41,552 bases of DNA, taken from Rodentibacter sp. Ppn85. Lineage in GTDB: Bacteria > Pseudomonadota > Gammaproteobacteria > Enterobacterales > Pasteurellaceae. Location: NCBI RefSeq assembly GCF_001999335.1, contig NZ_MLHS01000045.1, positions 1-41,552 of the forward strand. Reading direction: 5' to 3'. The notes beneath the pieces were generated by a model that ran no database searches, was not told the DNA's origin, and saw only the letters and a list, made by a program, of their open reading frames with translations. Shown here in pieces: positions 30,229 through 38,440 of the stretch. The stretch's first letter is position 1. Each line of letters opens with the position of its first letter. Position numbers and translations under genes: made by a program.

Positions 30229-30650
30229 TGGGTATTACCGCACTTGCCTTTGATTTTGGCACAAAAAGCATTGGATGTGCCGTGGGACAAAGTATTACTG
30301 GTACGGCACAGGCTTTACCGGCTTTTAATGCACGGGACGGTATTCCAAATTGGGAAAATATCGAAAAATGCTTAACAGAATGGAAACCCGACCTTGTCGT
30401 TGTGGGGCTTCCGTTGAATATGGACGGTACGGAACAGGAATTAACGTTGCGGGCGAGAAAATTTGCTCATCGCTTAAACGAGCGTTTCGGCGTCAAAGTC
30501 GCATTACAGGATGAGCGCTTAACCACAACACAAGCACGTAGTGAAATTTTTGATCGCGGTGGTTTTCGAGCATTGAAAAAGGGTAAAGTGGATGGCATTT
30601 CTGCTTGTTTAATTTTAGAAAGCTGGTTTGAAAATAATCCGGATTTTTGA
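30228..30650 (+). CDS. ruvX: YqgF/RuvX family RNase H-fold nuclease
   Basis: This 140-residue protein has the acidic residues of the RNase H fold: Asp9 in ALAFDFGTK, Asp95-Glu96 in LQDERLTT and Asp122 in VDGISACLI. The family is described as a putative Holliday junction resolvase and also takes part in 5-prime processing of 16S pre-rRNA, which fits its linkage to rsmE. The ATG overlaps the yqgE stop (TAATG). The first codons (GITALAF) come from an uptake sequence. Confidence 0.93.
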   Translation: MGITALAFDFGTKSIGCAVGQSITGTAQALPAFNARDGIPNWENIEKCLTEWKPDLVVVGLPLNMDGTEQELTLRARKFAHRLNERFGVKVALQDERLTTTQARSEIFDRGGFRALKKGKVDGISACLILESWFENNPDF

Positions 30651-30684
30651 TGAAAAATCGGGTTTAGACAGCGTATCTCAATGC

Positions 30685-31419
30685 TTAATCGAACCAAATA
30701 ACACTCGCCATTCTACCTGTCTTTCTGTCTCGTCGATAAGAGAAAAACAGGTCTTTTTCATTAAATGTGCAATGATTCCCACCGGAAATGTCTGTAATTC
30801 CCAATTTATTTAAGCGTTGCGTGGCAATCTGATAAAGATTGCCGAGGTACTTACCTTGTAGAGAAGGATCGGTTCGGAAAGCTGTTTCTGCAATAGGGTC
30901 AAAGCCGATAAATTGTTCAACTACTTCACCCCCTACCTGAAATGCGTTTGGTCCGATAGCAGGGCCAAGCCAAACGATAATATCCTGTGCTTGGGCTTTA
31001 AAACATTTTACCGTTTTCTCCAATACCCCATCACATAATCCGCGCCAGCCGGCATGAGCCGCTGCCACTTCATTGCCCTGACGGGTAGTGAACAATACGG
31101 GCAAGCAATCGGCGGTCATCACGCTACAAACTTGATTGGGCTGTCGGGTATAGACGGCATCCGCATTAAAATTACTGCCAGAATAAGGTAGTTGGATAAC
31201 ATCTGTACTATGGGTTTGAGTGAGAAATAACGGAGTTTGCGGTAAATTGAATTTTTCTACTAATAAAGTGCGGTTAATTTTGACCGCACTTTTTTCATCA
31301 TCAACGTGATCGCCTAAATTAAAACTATCAAACGGTGCAACACTCACTCCTCCCCAGCGTGTCGTTGTAAATGCATGGATATTGGAGGGCACTTGCCAAT
31401 TGGGAAAAATCGCGTGCAT
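30685..31419 (-). CDS. pgeF: PgeF/YfiH multicopper-type purine nucleoside phosphorylase family
   Basis: This 244-residue protein of the DUF152/LACC1 family has the metal ligands and motifs TADCLPV, AAHAGWRGL, GNHCT and FFSYRRD. Members are linked to peptidoglycan fidelity in E. coli (removing wrongly placed serine) and to purine nucleoside phosphorolysis. The frame opens at 31449 inside rluD. I chose the ATG at 31419 (MHAIFPNW), immediately after the rluD stop, where translation is probably coupled. It contains an inverted pair of uptake sequences in its coding region. Confidence 0.9.
   Translation of the reverse strand: MHAIFPNWQVPSNIHAFTTTRWGGVSVAPFDSFNLGDHVDDEKSAVKINRTLLVEKFNLPQTPLFLTQTHSTDVIQLPYSGSNFNADAVYTRQPNQVCSVMTADCLPVLFTTRQGNEVAAAHAGWRGLCDGVLEKTVKCFKAQAQDIIVWLGPAIGPNAFQVGGEVVEQFIGFDPIAETAFRTDPSLQGKYLGNLYQIATQRLNKLGITDISGGNHCTFNEKDLFFSYRRDRKTGRMASVIWFD
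31265..31296. repeat. inverted uptake-sequence pair inside pgeF
   Basis: AAAGTGCGGT (31265-31274) and ACCGCACTTT (31283-31292) face each other across TAATTTTG within the coding sequence, where they encode KSAVKINRTLL. On the plus strand the hairpin is followed by a T run, so it has terminator form only for antisense transcription. Confidence 0.85.
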
Positions 31420-31420
31420 A

Positions 31421-32395
31421 TTAATAATCCAAATTATCTTTGTGTTCAATATAATCTGTTTTTAGCGCATTAAGCAATTCGATAAAATCCTCCGGTAGAG
31501 GGGCGTGCCATTCCATCATTTCACCGCTAATAGGGTGTGCTAAGCGTAGCATAACTGCATGCAAAGCCTGACGTTTAAAATTACGCAATACTTCCATAAA
31601 ACTTTCACTGGCATTTTTTGGCGGGCGAGGACGACCGCCATAAGTTTGATCGCCTAATAATGGGTGGGCGATGTGTGCCATATGAACACGAATTTGATGG
31701 GTTCTGCCCGTTTCCAAACGTAAGCGTAGGCGGGTATAGTTACGAAAGTTTTCCATAATACGATAGTGGGTTACTGCTGGTTTACCCATCGGATGCACCG
31801 CCATAAGTGTACGCTTAGTCGCATGGCGTGCCATCGGTTGATTGACAAAACCGCCTTTAGTCATAATACCTAAAGCAACGGCTTCATATTCACGGGTAAT
31901 TTTTCGTTTTTGTAAATCTCGCACTAATTTTGTTTGGGCGGGTATGGTTTTTGCTACCACCATTAAACCGGTAGTATCTTTATCCAAGCGATGTACAATA
32001 CCTGCACGCGGTACTTCGGCAATCGGCGGGTAGTGGTAAAGAAGAGCGTTTAATACCGTGCCGTTCGGATTGCCCGCACCGGGGTGTACGACAAGATCTT
32101 TGGGTTTATTAATCACAATAATATCGTCATCTTCATAGACGATATTAAGCGGGATATTTTCAGGTTCAAAGCGTGTTTCGTCTTCTATTTTAACGATGAT
32201 TTCGATATGTTCTCCGCCTAATACTTTTTCACGAGGGATGTTGGCAATGCGATCGTTAATTTTCACAAGATCCGCTTCAATCCAAGTTTTTAGGCGTGAT
32301 CGGGAATATTCAGGGAACAACTCAGCGAGGGTTTGGTCTAATCGCTGTCCGATTTGTTCAGGTTGTACCTCTGCCGAAAGGGTAATTTGTGGCAT
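31421..32395 (-). CDS. rluD: 23S rRNA pseudouridine(1911/1915/1917) synthase
   Basis: This 324-residue enzyme has an N-terminal S4 RNA-binding domain (about 17-75) and the RluA-family catalytic motif HRLDKDTTG (135-143) with catalytic Asp138. The GRTHQIRVHMAHIAHPLLGD block is also present. It modifies helix 69 of 23S rRNA, needed for normal subunit assembly and termination. It is divergent from bamD, an arrangement shared with H. influenzae. Confidence 0.96.
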   Translation of the reverse strand: MPQITLSAEVQPEQIGQRLDQTLAELFPEYSRSRLKTWIEADLVKINDRIANIPREKVLGGEHIEIIVKIEDETRFEPENIPLNIVYEDDDIIVINKPKDLVVHPGAGNPNGTVLNALLYHYPPIAEVPRAGIVHRLDKDTTGLMVVAKTIPAQTKLVRDLQKRKITREYEAVALGIMTKGGFVNQPMARHATKRTLMAVHPMGKPAVTHYRIMENFRNYTRLRLRLETGRTHQIRVHMAHIAHPLLGDQTYGGRPRPPKNASESFMEVLRNFKRQALHAVMLRLAHPISGEMMEWHAPLPEDFIELLNALKTDYIEHKDNLDY

Positions 32396-32505
32396 AAAAA
32401 TCTATCTCAATAAGTTTAAAAAGTTGGCTTATTTATTAATGTTCTATACAATGTCGGCTAATTGTATCTTATTTATTGGTGTTCGTAAAAATTAAGGAAA
32501 AAACA

Positions 32506-33297
32506 ATGCGCAAAATGAAATCATTGGCTTTGCTTGCAGTAATATTTGCTGTGATCGGTTGTTCAAGCGGTAAAAAAGAAGTTGAGCAATTATCGGTAGA
32601 TGAACTTTACAATAAAGGTTCAATCTCTTTACAAGAAGGCGGTTATTCTGAGGCTATTCGTTATCTAAATGCGACAATGGAACGTTTCCCGGGAAGTACA
32701 TATCAAGAACAAGCAATGTTGGATCTCATTTATGCAAACTATAAATCGCAGGATTACACAGCCGTATTGGTGACGGTAGATAATTTCTTAAATCAATTCC
32801 CGCAAAGTCCGAATCGTGATTATGCGGTGTATATGGCAGGTCTAACTAATGTTGCAACGGCGGATAATGCCATTCAGGATTTCTTTGGAATCGATCGTGC
32901 AACGCGTGAAACAACCTCTTTAAAAACCGCATTTTCGAATTTTCAAAGTTTAATACGCGCATTTCCTAATAGTCCTTATGCACAAGATGCCTTAGCCCGC
33001 ATGGTTTATATTAAAGATTCTTTAGCGCGCCATGAATTGGAAATTGCTAAGTTCTATGCAAAGCGTAATGCGGATGTTGCGGTGGCAAACCGTGTTGTGG
33101 GAATGTTGCAATTATATCCTGACACGCAAGCGACTTATGAAGGTTTATTCTTAATGCGTGATGCGTACCAAAAAATGGGGCTGGATACTTTGGCAAATCA
33201 AACCCAACAAATTATTGATGCAAATAAGGATAAACAGTTTGTAAAAGTAGAAAAACCGGAAGAACCTGAATTGGTTGTTCCGGCTGCAACGAAATAA
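32506..33297 (+). CDS. bamD: outer-membrane assembly lipoprotein BamD (ComL)
   Basis: This 263-residue lipoprotein has a signal peptide with lipobox VIGC (lipidated Cys19) followed by five TPR-like helix pairs (SVDELYNKGSISLQEGGYSEA and onward to about residue 240). BamD is the essential partner of BamA. The frame opens at 32476, but the ATG at 32506, 7 nt after AAGGA, gives a proper signal peptide; an ATG at 32515 is possible. The Lys/Glu/Pro-rich C-terminus (VEKPEEPELVVPAATK) extends beyond the TPR region. Confidence 0.95.
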   Translation: MRKMKSLALLAVIFAVIGCSSGKKEVEQLSVDELYNKGSISLQEGGYSEAIRYLNATMERFPGSTYQEQAMLDLIYANYKSQDYTAVLVTVDNFLNQFPQSPNRDYAVYMAGLTNVATADNAIQDFFGIDRATRETTSLKTAFSNFQSLIRAFPNSPYAQDALARMVYIKDSLARHELEIAKFYAKRNADVAVANRVVGMLQLYPDTQATYEGLFLMRDAYQKMGLDTLANQTQQIIDANKDKQFVKVEKPEEPELVVPAATK

Positions 33298-33302
33298 TTG
33301 GT

Positions 33303-33331
33303 AAAACCTCCGATACTGATGTCGGGGTTTT
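33303..33331 (+). terminator. bamD terminator
   Basis: AAAACCTCCGA (33303-33313) pairs with TCGGGGTTTT (33322-33331) with one bulged base. It lies directly after the bamD stop and ends in a short T run. Confidence 0.65.
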
Positions 33332-33350
33332 GATGCATAAAATACCTTAA

Positions 33351-33390
33351 AATAAAACCGCACTTTGGGAAGCTAAAGTGCGGTTTTATT
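33351..33390. terminator. inverted uptake-sequence terminator, bidirectional
   Basis: AATAAAACCGCACTTT (33351-33366) pairs perfectly over 16 bp with AAAGTGCGGTTTTATT (33375-33390) around GGGAAGCT. Both arms contain full uptake cores and the flanks suit termination from either side. It serves bamD from the left and the small ORF/mltF transcript from the right; the small ORF's stop codon uses its last base. Confidence 0.9.
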
Positions 33391-33539
33391 TAGCAACAAA
33401 TTTCTTGTATGACAAACTGCATAGCATGGCGCTCAAATTGCTTTTGTTTGCGATGTTTTAATCGTTTTAAACGTAAGTTACGTGAAGTGGAGATATCACG
33501 GGATTTTATTTTTTTCAAAAAGGTTTTGCGTTTTAACAT
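33390..33539 (-). CDS. small basic protein, 49 residues, unrecognised
   Basis: An ATG at 33539 opens a 49-codon frame ending in TAA at 33390-33392. An AGGAG ribosome site (33546-33550) lies 6 nt before the ATG, one of the best in the window. The start is only 15 nt after the mltF stop and the stop abuts a strong terminator, which is how a real last gene of an operon looks. The product is strongly basic: it begins MLKRKTFLKKIKSR, has a central RLKRLKHRKQK stretch, and ends in EICC. The composition suggests nucleic-acid or ribosome binding, but this is inference only. I do not recognise a family. Confidence 0.65.
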   Translation of the reverse strand: MLKRKTFLKKIKSRDISTSRNLRLKRLKHRKQKQFERHAMQFVIQEICC

Positions 33540-33554
33540 ATTACTCTCCTATTC

Positions 33555-34970
33555 TTATTTATTTTCCATGATATTTTTAGAATCGTTGTTGTTCTGATTT
33601 CCTTGAACCCGATGATAATTAACAATACTTTTCATATAGCGACGGATATTTTCCACATATTGATATGCTTCATAGCCACGGGCGTAACCATATTTTAGAT
33701 TATTATAATGACGTTTTTCTGACAGTAAGGGTAAGTTATTTTTTACATCTAGCCAATTATCCGGATTTCCCCCTAATTTTTTTGTTAAGCGACGTACATC
33801 CAGCACATGACCTAATCCCATATTATACGCAGCGAGAGCGTACCAAATGCGATCCTCTTGCGCAATGCTGTCCGGTATTTGGGTCAATAACCAATGTAAA
33901 TAATCCGATCCTGCTTTGATACTTTGTTCCGGATCCGTTCGATTAGTGATTTTCATTCGTTCCGCCGTATCCCTGGTTAGCATCATCATTCCCCGTACAC
34001 CGGTAGGAGAGGTTGCATCAGGGTTCCAATGGGATTCCTGATATGCCATAGCAGCCAATAAACGCCAGTCTAATGTGCCTTTGTATTTTTCAAAGAGCGG
34101 TTGATATTGTGGGAGAGTTTTTTCTATGGCATTTAAATAGGCTCGGCTATCGACATAATCGAATTGAGCGATGTGACGGAAATATTTCTCTTCAATACGA
34201 TCAATTAATCCCGAGTCTAAAGCATTGTTCATGAAATCTAACAAACCAGCCTGCAGTTCATTATAAGAATTATTGGCGAGATACCAATGAACAGTAGCTT
34301 CGTCCGTTACGTCAAAGGCGATCGCAAGATTGGGGCGGATTTGTTGCGTAGCGGCTACATCAATGGAGTTAGCAATAGTGTAAGGAATCTTACCTTCTGC
34401 AACTTGAATTAATAATTCTTCTTGAGTGAATTGTTTGTTATTTTTCCACTGTAAGTTAGGGAATTTTTTCTTAAATTGAGCCAATAACTCGTTTAGTTCT
34501 TCTCCTCCGGCAATGGTGATTTCTTGTTGTATTTGGCTTAAATCTTTTGGTCGATTTTCTCCTTTTTTGTAGACTAATTGCCAAGAAGCGGAGGTATAAG
34601 CCGGCCCGATTTGGAACTGTTCCGCACGGCGGGGGTAAAAAAGTAAATTAGCGGCGGCAAAATCGATTTGGTTATTTGCGAGTGCGTTAAAAAGTGCGTC
34701 TGTATTTTCAAGGGTTTTAATTTTAAGCGTTACGCCTAAATAATCAGCAAAATTTTTTGCTAATTCGTATTCTAAACCGGATTCCCCTTCAGGACCGATC
34801 AAATAATAAATAGGGTTGTTGATTGTTCCAACAATAAGGCTGCCTCGTGATTTAATTGCAGTATAATGGTTTTCTTCCGATTGCATTATTTTCTGCCAAG
34901 GAAACACCATATCAATCGACCAAAGTAGCAATGCAAGTGCGGCGATAATACGTAAAAATAAACCTTTCAA
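33555..34970 (-). CDS. mltF: membrane-bound lytic murein transglycosylase F
   Basis: This 471-residue protein has an N-terminal hydrophobic segment (1-24), a solute-binding-protein-like domain (about 40-265) and a C-terminal SLT lysozyme-like domain (about 290-450) with catalytic Glu312 in [17 protein letters not shown] and the [12 protein letters not shown] segment. It cleaves peptidoglycan between MurNAc and GlcNAc, forming the 1,6-anhydro product that AnmK (at 3.2 kb here) helps recycle. I see no lipobox cysteine in the N-terminus. The last codons ([14 protein letters not shown]) form a polar tail. Confidence 0.94.
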   Translation of the reverse strand: MKGLFLRIIAALALLLWSIDMVFPWQKIMQSEENHYTAIKSRGSLIVGTINNPIYYLIGPEGESGLEYELAKNFADYLGVTLKIKTLENTDALFNALANNQIDFAAANLLFYPRRAEQFQIGPAYTSASWQLVYKKGENRPKDLSQIQQEITIAGGEELNELLAQFKKKFPNLQWKNNKQFTQEELLIQVAEGKIPYTIANSIDVAATQQIRPNLAIAFDVTDEATVHWYLANNSYNELQAGLLDFMNNALDSGLIDRIEEKYFRHIAQFDYVDSRAYLNAIEKTLPQYQPLFEKYKGTLDWRLLAAMAYQESHWNPDATSPTGVRGMMMLTRDTAERMKITNRTDPEQSIKAGSDYLHWLLTQIPDSIAQEDRIWYALAAYNMGLGHVLDVRRLTKKLGGNPDNWLDVKNNLPLLSEKRHYNNLKYGYARGYEAYQYVENIRRYMKSIVNYHRVQGNQNNNDSKNIMENK

Positions 34971-35003
34971 ATATATGTTCCTATTTATAAGAGTACCAAA
35001 TAG

Positions 35004-35471
35004 CTAATTTATATCCGATTGATGATACCAGCGATTGTTCCGATTTGTATCGTCATATTCATCAAGTAGATGGCATTTAAAATCAATGGAGTCAAAGATT
35101 TCATGGAGAAATCTTTGTGTTTTATTCATATTGGAAACTACTTTATCATCATAGTTTGGTTCATTATCATAATTTAATTTTTCATAGATGTGAATTTCTA
35201 ACAGCCAAGCACAATTTTTATATTGTTCCTCCCGCCATTTCCCCTCTAAGTCTTGATTAGGAATAATAGCAATGAATGTTTTCATTTCTTTATTTAAATT
35301 CCAATAAAAATGCTTATATTTAAAAGGTAAATAACTTTCCAAAAGAGTAGATTTGCATTTTGTGAAGGTTCTCTTGTGTGTTTTAAAGTAGGCTTCGATT
35401 GATTTTATTAACCTGTTTTCATCTTTTGCTACGCTTTGAACGGCCCAATAACTGTGATTTTTAAAATGCAT
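35004..35471 (-). CDS. hypothetical protein, 155 residues
   Basis: I do not recognise this protein. It has no signal peptide or membrane segment, is rich in Lys, Asn, Tyr and Trp, and is encoded by noticeably more AT-rich DNA than its neighbours. Fragments such as AWLLEIHIYEKLNYDNEPNYDDK and an acidic C-terminus suggest a compact cytoplasmic protein, but no motif is diagnostic. AAGGAG lies 7 nt before the ATG, supporting translation. It separates deaD from mltF, which are neighbours in H. influenzae as I recall, so it may be a lineage-specific insertion. Confidence 0.75.
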   Translation of the reverse strand: MHFKNHSYWAVQSVAKDENRLIKSIEAYFKTHKRTFTKCKSTLLESYLPFKYKHFYWNLNKEMKTFIAIIPNQDLEGKWREEQYKNCAWLLEIHIYEKLNYDNEPNYDDKVVSNMNKTQRFLHEIFDSIDFKCHLLDEYDDTNRNNRWYHQSDIN

Positions 35472-35487
35472 TTTTTCTCCTTAATAG

Positions 35488-35520
35488 AAAGGGTAGGGAT
35501 ATATCCTATCTCTACCCTTT
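35488..35520 (-). terminator. hairpin between deaD and the 155-residue gene
   Basis: AAAGGGTAGGGATA (35488-35501) pairs with TATCTCTACCCTTT (35507-35520) over 14 positions with a single G-T on the plus strand (C-A on the RNA) around TATCC. It lies 3 nt after the deaD stop. The T tract on the minus strand is short (TTTCTATT) and the next gene's ribosome site follows at once, so it could be a weak terminator or an RNA stabiliser at the deaD 3-prime end. Confidence 0.6.
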
Positions 35521-35523
35521 ATA

Positions 35524-37323
35524 TTAACTACGGCGGCCTCTTCGAGGTTTCTCGTTAAAAGTGCGGTTATTTTTTTCATTAAATTTCCGCCCGCCGCGAT
35601 CACCATTACCGTTACCACGACCTTTCCTGTTTCCGCCGAAATCATCACGTTCGCGTGAGTTTTCGGATTTTACCGCCCCAAGAAATGACATTCTCATTTG
35701 CTTGTTTAGCACTCGAGTTTTGCCGAATTGTTGAAGCAATTCTTTTGGCATACCCTGTGGTAATTCCACTGTGGTGTATTCATCATAAAGTTTAATATGA
35801 CCGATGTAGCGACTATTAATATCACCTTCGTTTGCAATTGCCCCAACAATATGACGAACTTCAACACCATCCATTCTTCCAACTTCAATACGGTATAAAT
35901 CCATCGGTTGCGGATTACCATAACCTTTGCGCTCACTACGGCGTTCTGTCGAACGAGGATTTTCGCGACGTTCGCCACGATCATTACGACGACGTTTTTC
36001 CATTGGCGGATCCGGTGGAAGAATTAGTTTTTGCTTGCCTTGTAGTAACATTAGCATAGCAGCCGCAATATCTTCTTGATCTTGATCCGCAGTAAATAAG
36101 TCTTCTAACAGGCTACGATATTGTTCTAAATCGTGATGCTCAAGTTGTTTGGTGATTTTCGCCACAAATTTTTTACGGCGGCATTCTTGTAATACTAAAT
36201 AATTCGGTAGTTCTACTTCATTGATCGGTTTTTTCATCAAATGTTCAATATTGCGGAGTAAACGGCGTTCCCGAGACTCTACAAACAATAACGCACGACC
36301 CGAACGGCCGGCTCGACCGGTACGACCGATACGATGCACGTAAGATTCGGCGTCAAGCGGAATGTCGTAGTTCACGACAAGGCTGATACGTTCAATATCA
36401 ATACCTCGTGCGGCAACATCCGTGGCGACAACAATATCAAGACTGCCGTTACGTAAGCGATCAAGGGTTTGTTCACGCAGTTGTTGGGTCATATCACCAT
36501 TAAGTGCGGCAGAGCGGAAACCGTTTTTCTCTAATAACTCGGTAATATCTAACGTACCTGTTTTAGTACGGGCAAAGATAATAGCGGCATCAAAATCTTC
36601 TACTTCTAGGAAACGAAGAAGTGCTTCATTTTTGCGTACACCGTGGACATACCAACAACTTTGTTCAATATCCGGCGCATTTTCGTTATTGACTTTAATC
36701 TTCACTTCTTGAGGATCATGCATAAAACGCTTGGTGATACGACGAATCGGTTCCGGCATTGTGGCAGAGAAAAGGGCGGTTTGATGACGTTCCGGCAATT
36801 CGGCCATTACAGTTTCAACATCGTCAATAAAACCCATGCGTAGCATCTCATCGGCTTCATCCAACACGATGAAACGAAGTTCGGATAAATCTAAAGTACC
36901 GCGACGAATATGATCCAGAATACGCCCCGGCGTGCCTACTACGACTTGCGCACCTTGTTTTAATGCACGCAGTTGAATGTCATATCGTTGCCCGCCGTAA
37001 AGAGTGACAACACGTATGCCCTGTATATGTTTTATAAATTGATCGCAGGCATCCGCCACTTGAATGGCAAGCTCACGTGTCGGCGCCATTACTAACATTT
37101 GAGGGTGTTTTGCTTCAGTATTAATTTGAGCCAGTAAAGGCAATGAGAAAGCCGCTGTTTTACCACTACCGGTTTGTGCCATACCCAACACATCTTTGCC
37201 GTTGAGCAAGTGAGGGATACAGGCTTGTTGAATTGGAGAAGGTGTTTCAAAACCTAGGTCAGAAACAGCTTTTAAGATGAACTCAGGCAGTCCTAAGTCA
37301 TTAAAAGTGATTTTGTCAGTCAT
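35524..37323 (-). CDS. deaD: DEAD-box RNA helicase DeaD (CsdA)
   Basis: This 599-residue helicase has the Q motif at the N-terminus, then [36 protein letters not shown] and [11 protein letters not shown], in order, within about residues 1-370. A DbpA-like RNA-binding domain follows (about 475-550), then a Gly/Arg/Asn-rich tail ending PRRGRRS. It unwinds structured RNA in ribosome assembly and cold adaptation and can join PNPase in degradosome-like complexes, which fits its linkage to pnp. Part of the tail (NRTF) is read from an uptake sequence. Confidence 0.96.
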   Translation of the reverse strand: MTDKITFNDLGLPEFILKAVSDLGFETPSPIQQACIPHLLNGKDVLGMAQTGSGKTAAFSLPLLAQINTEAKHPQMLVMAPTRELAIQVADACDQFIKHIQGIRVVTLYGGQRYDIQLRALKQGAQVVVGTPGRILDHIRRGTLDLSELRFIVLDEADEMLRMGFIDDVETVMAELPERHQTALFSATMPEPIRRITKRFMHDPQEVKIKVNNENAPDIEQSCWYVHGVRKNEALLRFLEVEDFDAAIIFARTKTGTLDITELLEKNGFRSAALNGDMTQQLREQTLDRLRNGSLDIVVATDVAARGIDIERISLVVNYDIPLDAESYVHRIGRTGRAGRSGRALLFVESRERRLLRNIEHLMKKPINEVELPNYLVLQECRRKKFVAKITKQLEHHDLEQYRSLLEDLFTADQDQEDIAAAMLMLLQGKQKLILPPDPPMEKRRRNDRGERRENPRSTERRSERKGYGNPQPMDLYRIEVGRMDGVEVRHIVGAIANEGDINSRYIGHIKLYDEYTTVELPQGMPKELLQQFGKTRVLNKQMRMSFLGAVKSENSRERDDFGGNRKGRGNGNGDRGGRKFNEKNNRTFNEKPRRGRRS

Positions 37324-37340
37324 TAAAATACTCGAATATA

Positions 37341-37365
37341 AAAAGGAAAGCTCAAGAGGGCTTTC
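37341..37365 (-). terminator. hairpin with T run upstream of deaD
   Basis: On the minus strand GAAAGC and GCTTTC (37365-37360 and 37351-37346) enclose CCTCTTGA and are followed by CCTTTTTATA. It lies in the 91-nt gap after nlpI and could partly end nlpI transcription or attenuate deaD. No separate deaD promoter is obvious. Confidence 0.55.
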
Positions 37366-37404
37366 GGTTTAATTGTTGAACACAGAGGACGTTATCCTCA
37401 ATGT

Positions 37405-37446
37405 AAAGTGCGGTCTAAAAATTTTCTGTTTTTGTAACCGCACTTT
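37405..37446. repeat. inverted uptake-sequence pair at the nlpI 3-prime end
   Basis: AAAGTGCGGT (37405-37414) and ACCGCACTTT (37437-37446) flank 22 nt that include the nlpI stop codon (37415-37417). One arm encodes the end of NlpI (KSAVTKTENF) and the other lies in the spacer. The stem could act in termination, though its loop is long and T runs are modest. Confidence 0.75.
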
Positions 37447-38359
37447 TTACTTCTTTTTCCTGTTCTGTTTGAGCCGGTTTTAATTTCATTAGCTCAAAAG
37501 AGGCAAAACGATACTCAACAAAGTTATAAACCCGATTCGCCATAGCCAGTTTAAATAAAGCAGCCGCTTCATCAACCAGCCCCACATTGAGTTTTTGTTT
37601 TGCTAGATAAAAATAGGTTTCCGTGAGAATTTCAGCATATTGTTGTGCGTTTTCAGCAAATTTACCGACACGTTGCTGTAATTCTTCCAAAGAAATGTGT
37701 CCTAAGTAGTATTGAACGATATTTGTACCCCAGAAGTCCTTTGATAGCCCTTTTGCTCGTTCAACAAGGTTTTTATGGGCTTCTTGCGGTTTTAATTTTT
37801 GTTCGTTCAAATACAACCATAAAACACGATAAGGATCGGTTGTATCGGCTTGGTAGAACTGTAAAAAATCCTGTTCGGCAAGATTATAACGTCCTACATA
37901 ATAAAAATTTAAACCACGATTAAGGTGGGTGTAATTATAACTTGGATCTAATTCGAACACGGCATTGAAAGTTTCCAATGCACCGTCATAATCTTCCTCA
38001 AGTAATAGATAAAGCCCTAAATAATTATACACGGCTGCCATTTTCGGCTGCAATGCAAGGGCTTGAGTAAAATCGTAACGAGCCAGCCCCCATAGACCGA
38101 GGGAATCATACAGAACGCCGCGTTCAAAATGCAACAAAGCACGTTCTTCATTACTCATTTTTCCAACTAATAATACTTGGCTAATCCGTACAATCATCAC
38201 CTCTTGTTCAAAGTGTGAATTCGGATTTTGCTCAGCAAGCATTACGTGATTGTTAGATACAAAAGTGTCCCTATACTGGACACAGCCGGCAAGAAACAAT
38301 ATCGCACATAAGCCGAATAAATAGGCTAAATAACGGCGAGATAGTCGAAAACGCTGCAT
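37415..38359 (-). CDS. nlpI: lipoprotein NlpI
   Basis: This 314-residue outer-membrane lipoprotein has the lipobox LAGC (lipidated Cys26) after a positively charged start. Tetratricopeptide repeats span about residues 75-200, with NYLGLYLLLEEDYDGALETF and NRGLNFYYVGRYNLAEQDF as typical units. NlpI is an adaptor that brings peptidoglycan endopeptidases (such as MepS) to the protease Prc. It lies between pnp and deaD, as in E. coli. Confidence 0.94.
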   Translation of the reverse strand: MQRFRLSRRYLAYLFGLCAILFLAGCVQYRDTFVSNNHVMLAEQNPNSHFEQEVMIVRISQVLLVGKMSNEERALLHFERGVLYDSLGLWGLARYDFTQALALQPKMAAVYNYLGLYLLLEEDYDGALETFNAVFELDPSYNYTHLNRGLNFYYVGRYNLAEQDFLQFYQADTTDPYRVLWLYLNEQKLKPQEAHKNLVERAKGLSKDFWGTNIVQYYLGHISLEELQQRVGKFAENAQQYAEILTETYFYLAKQKLNVGLVDEAAALFKLAMANRVYNFVEYRFASFELMKLKPAQTEQEKEVKSAVTKTENF

Positions 38360-38400
38360 TGGCTTTCTTCTTGTGTACTAATATTTGTTGGAAATAAACA

Positions 38401-38426
38401 AACTTGACGGAGTTTACCGTCAAGTT
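38401..38426 (-). terminator. pnp terminator
   Basis: AACTTGACGG (38401-38410) and CCGTCAAGTT (38417-38426) form a perfect 10-bp stem around AGTTTA just after the pnp stop. On the minus strand it is followed by TGTTTATTT. Confidence 0.7.
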
Positions 38427-38440
38427 TTGATTTATCAAGA

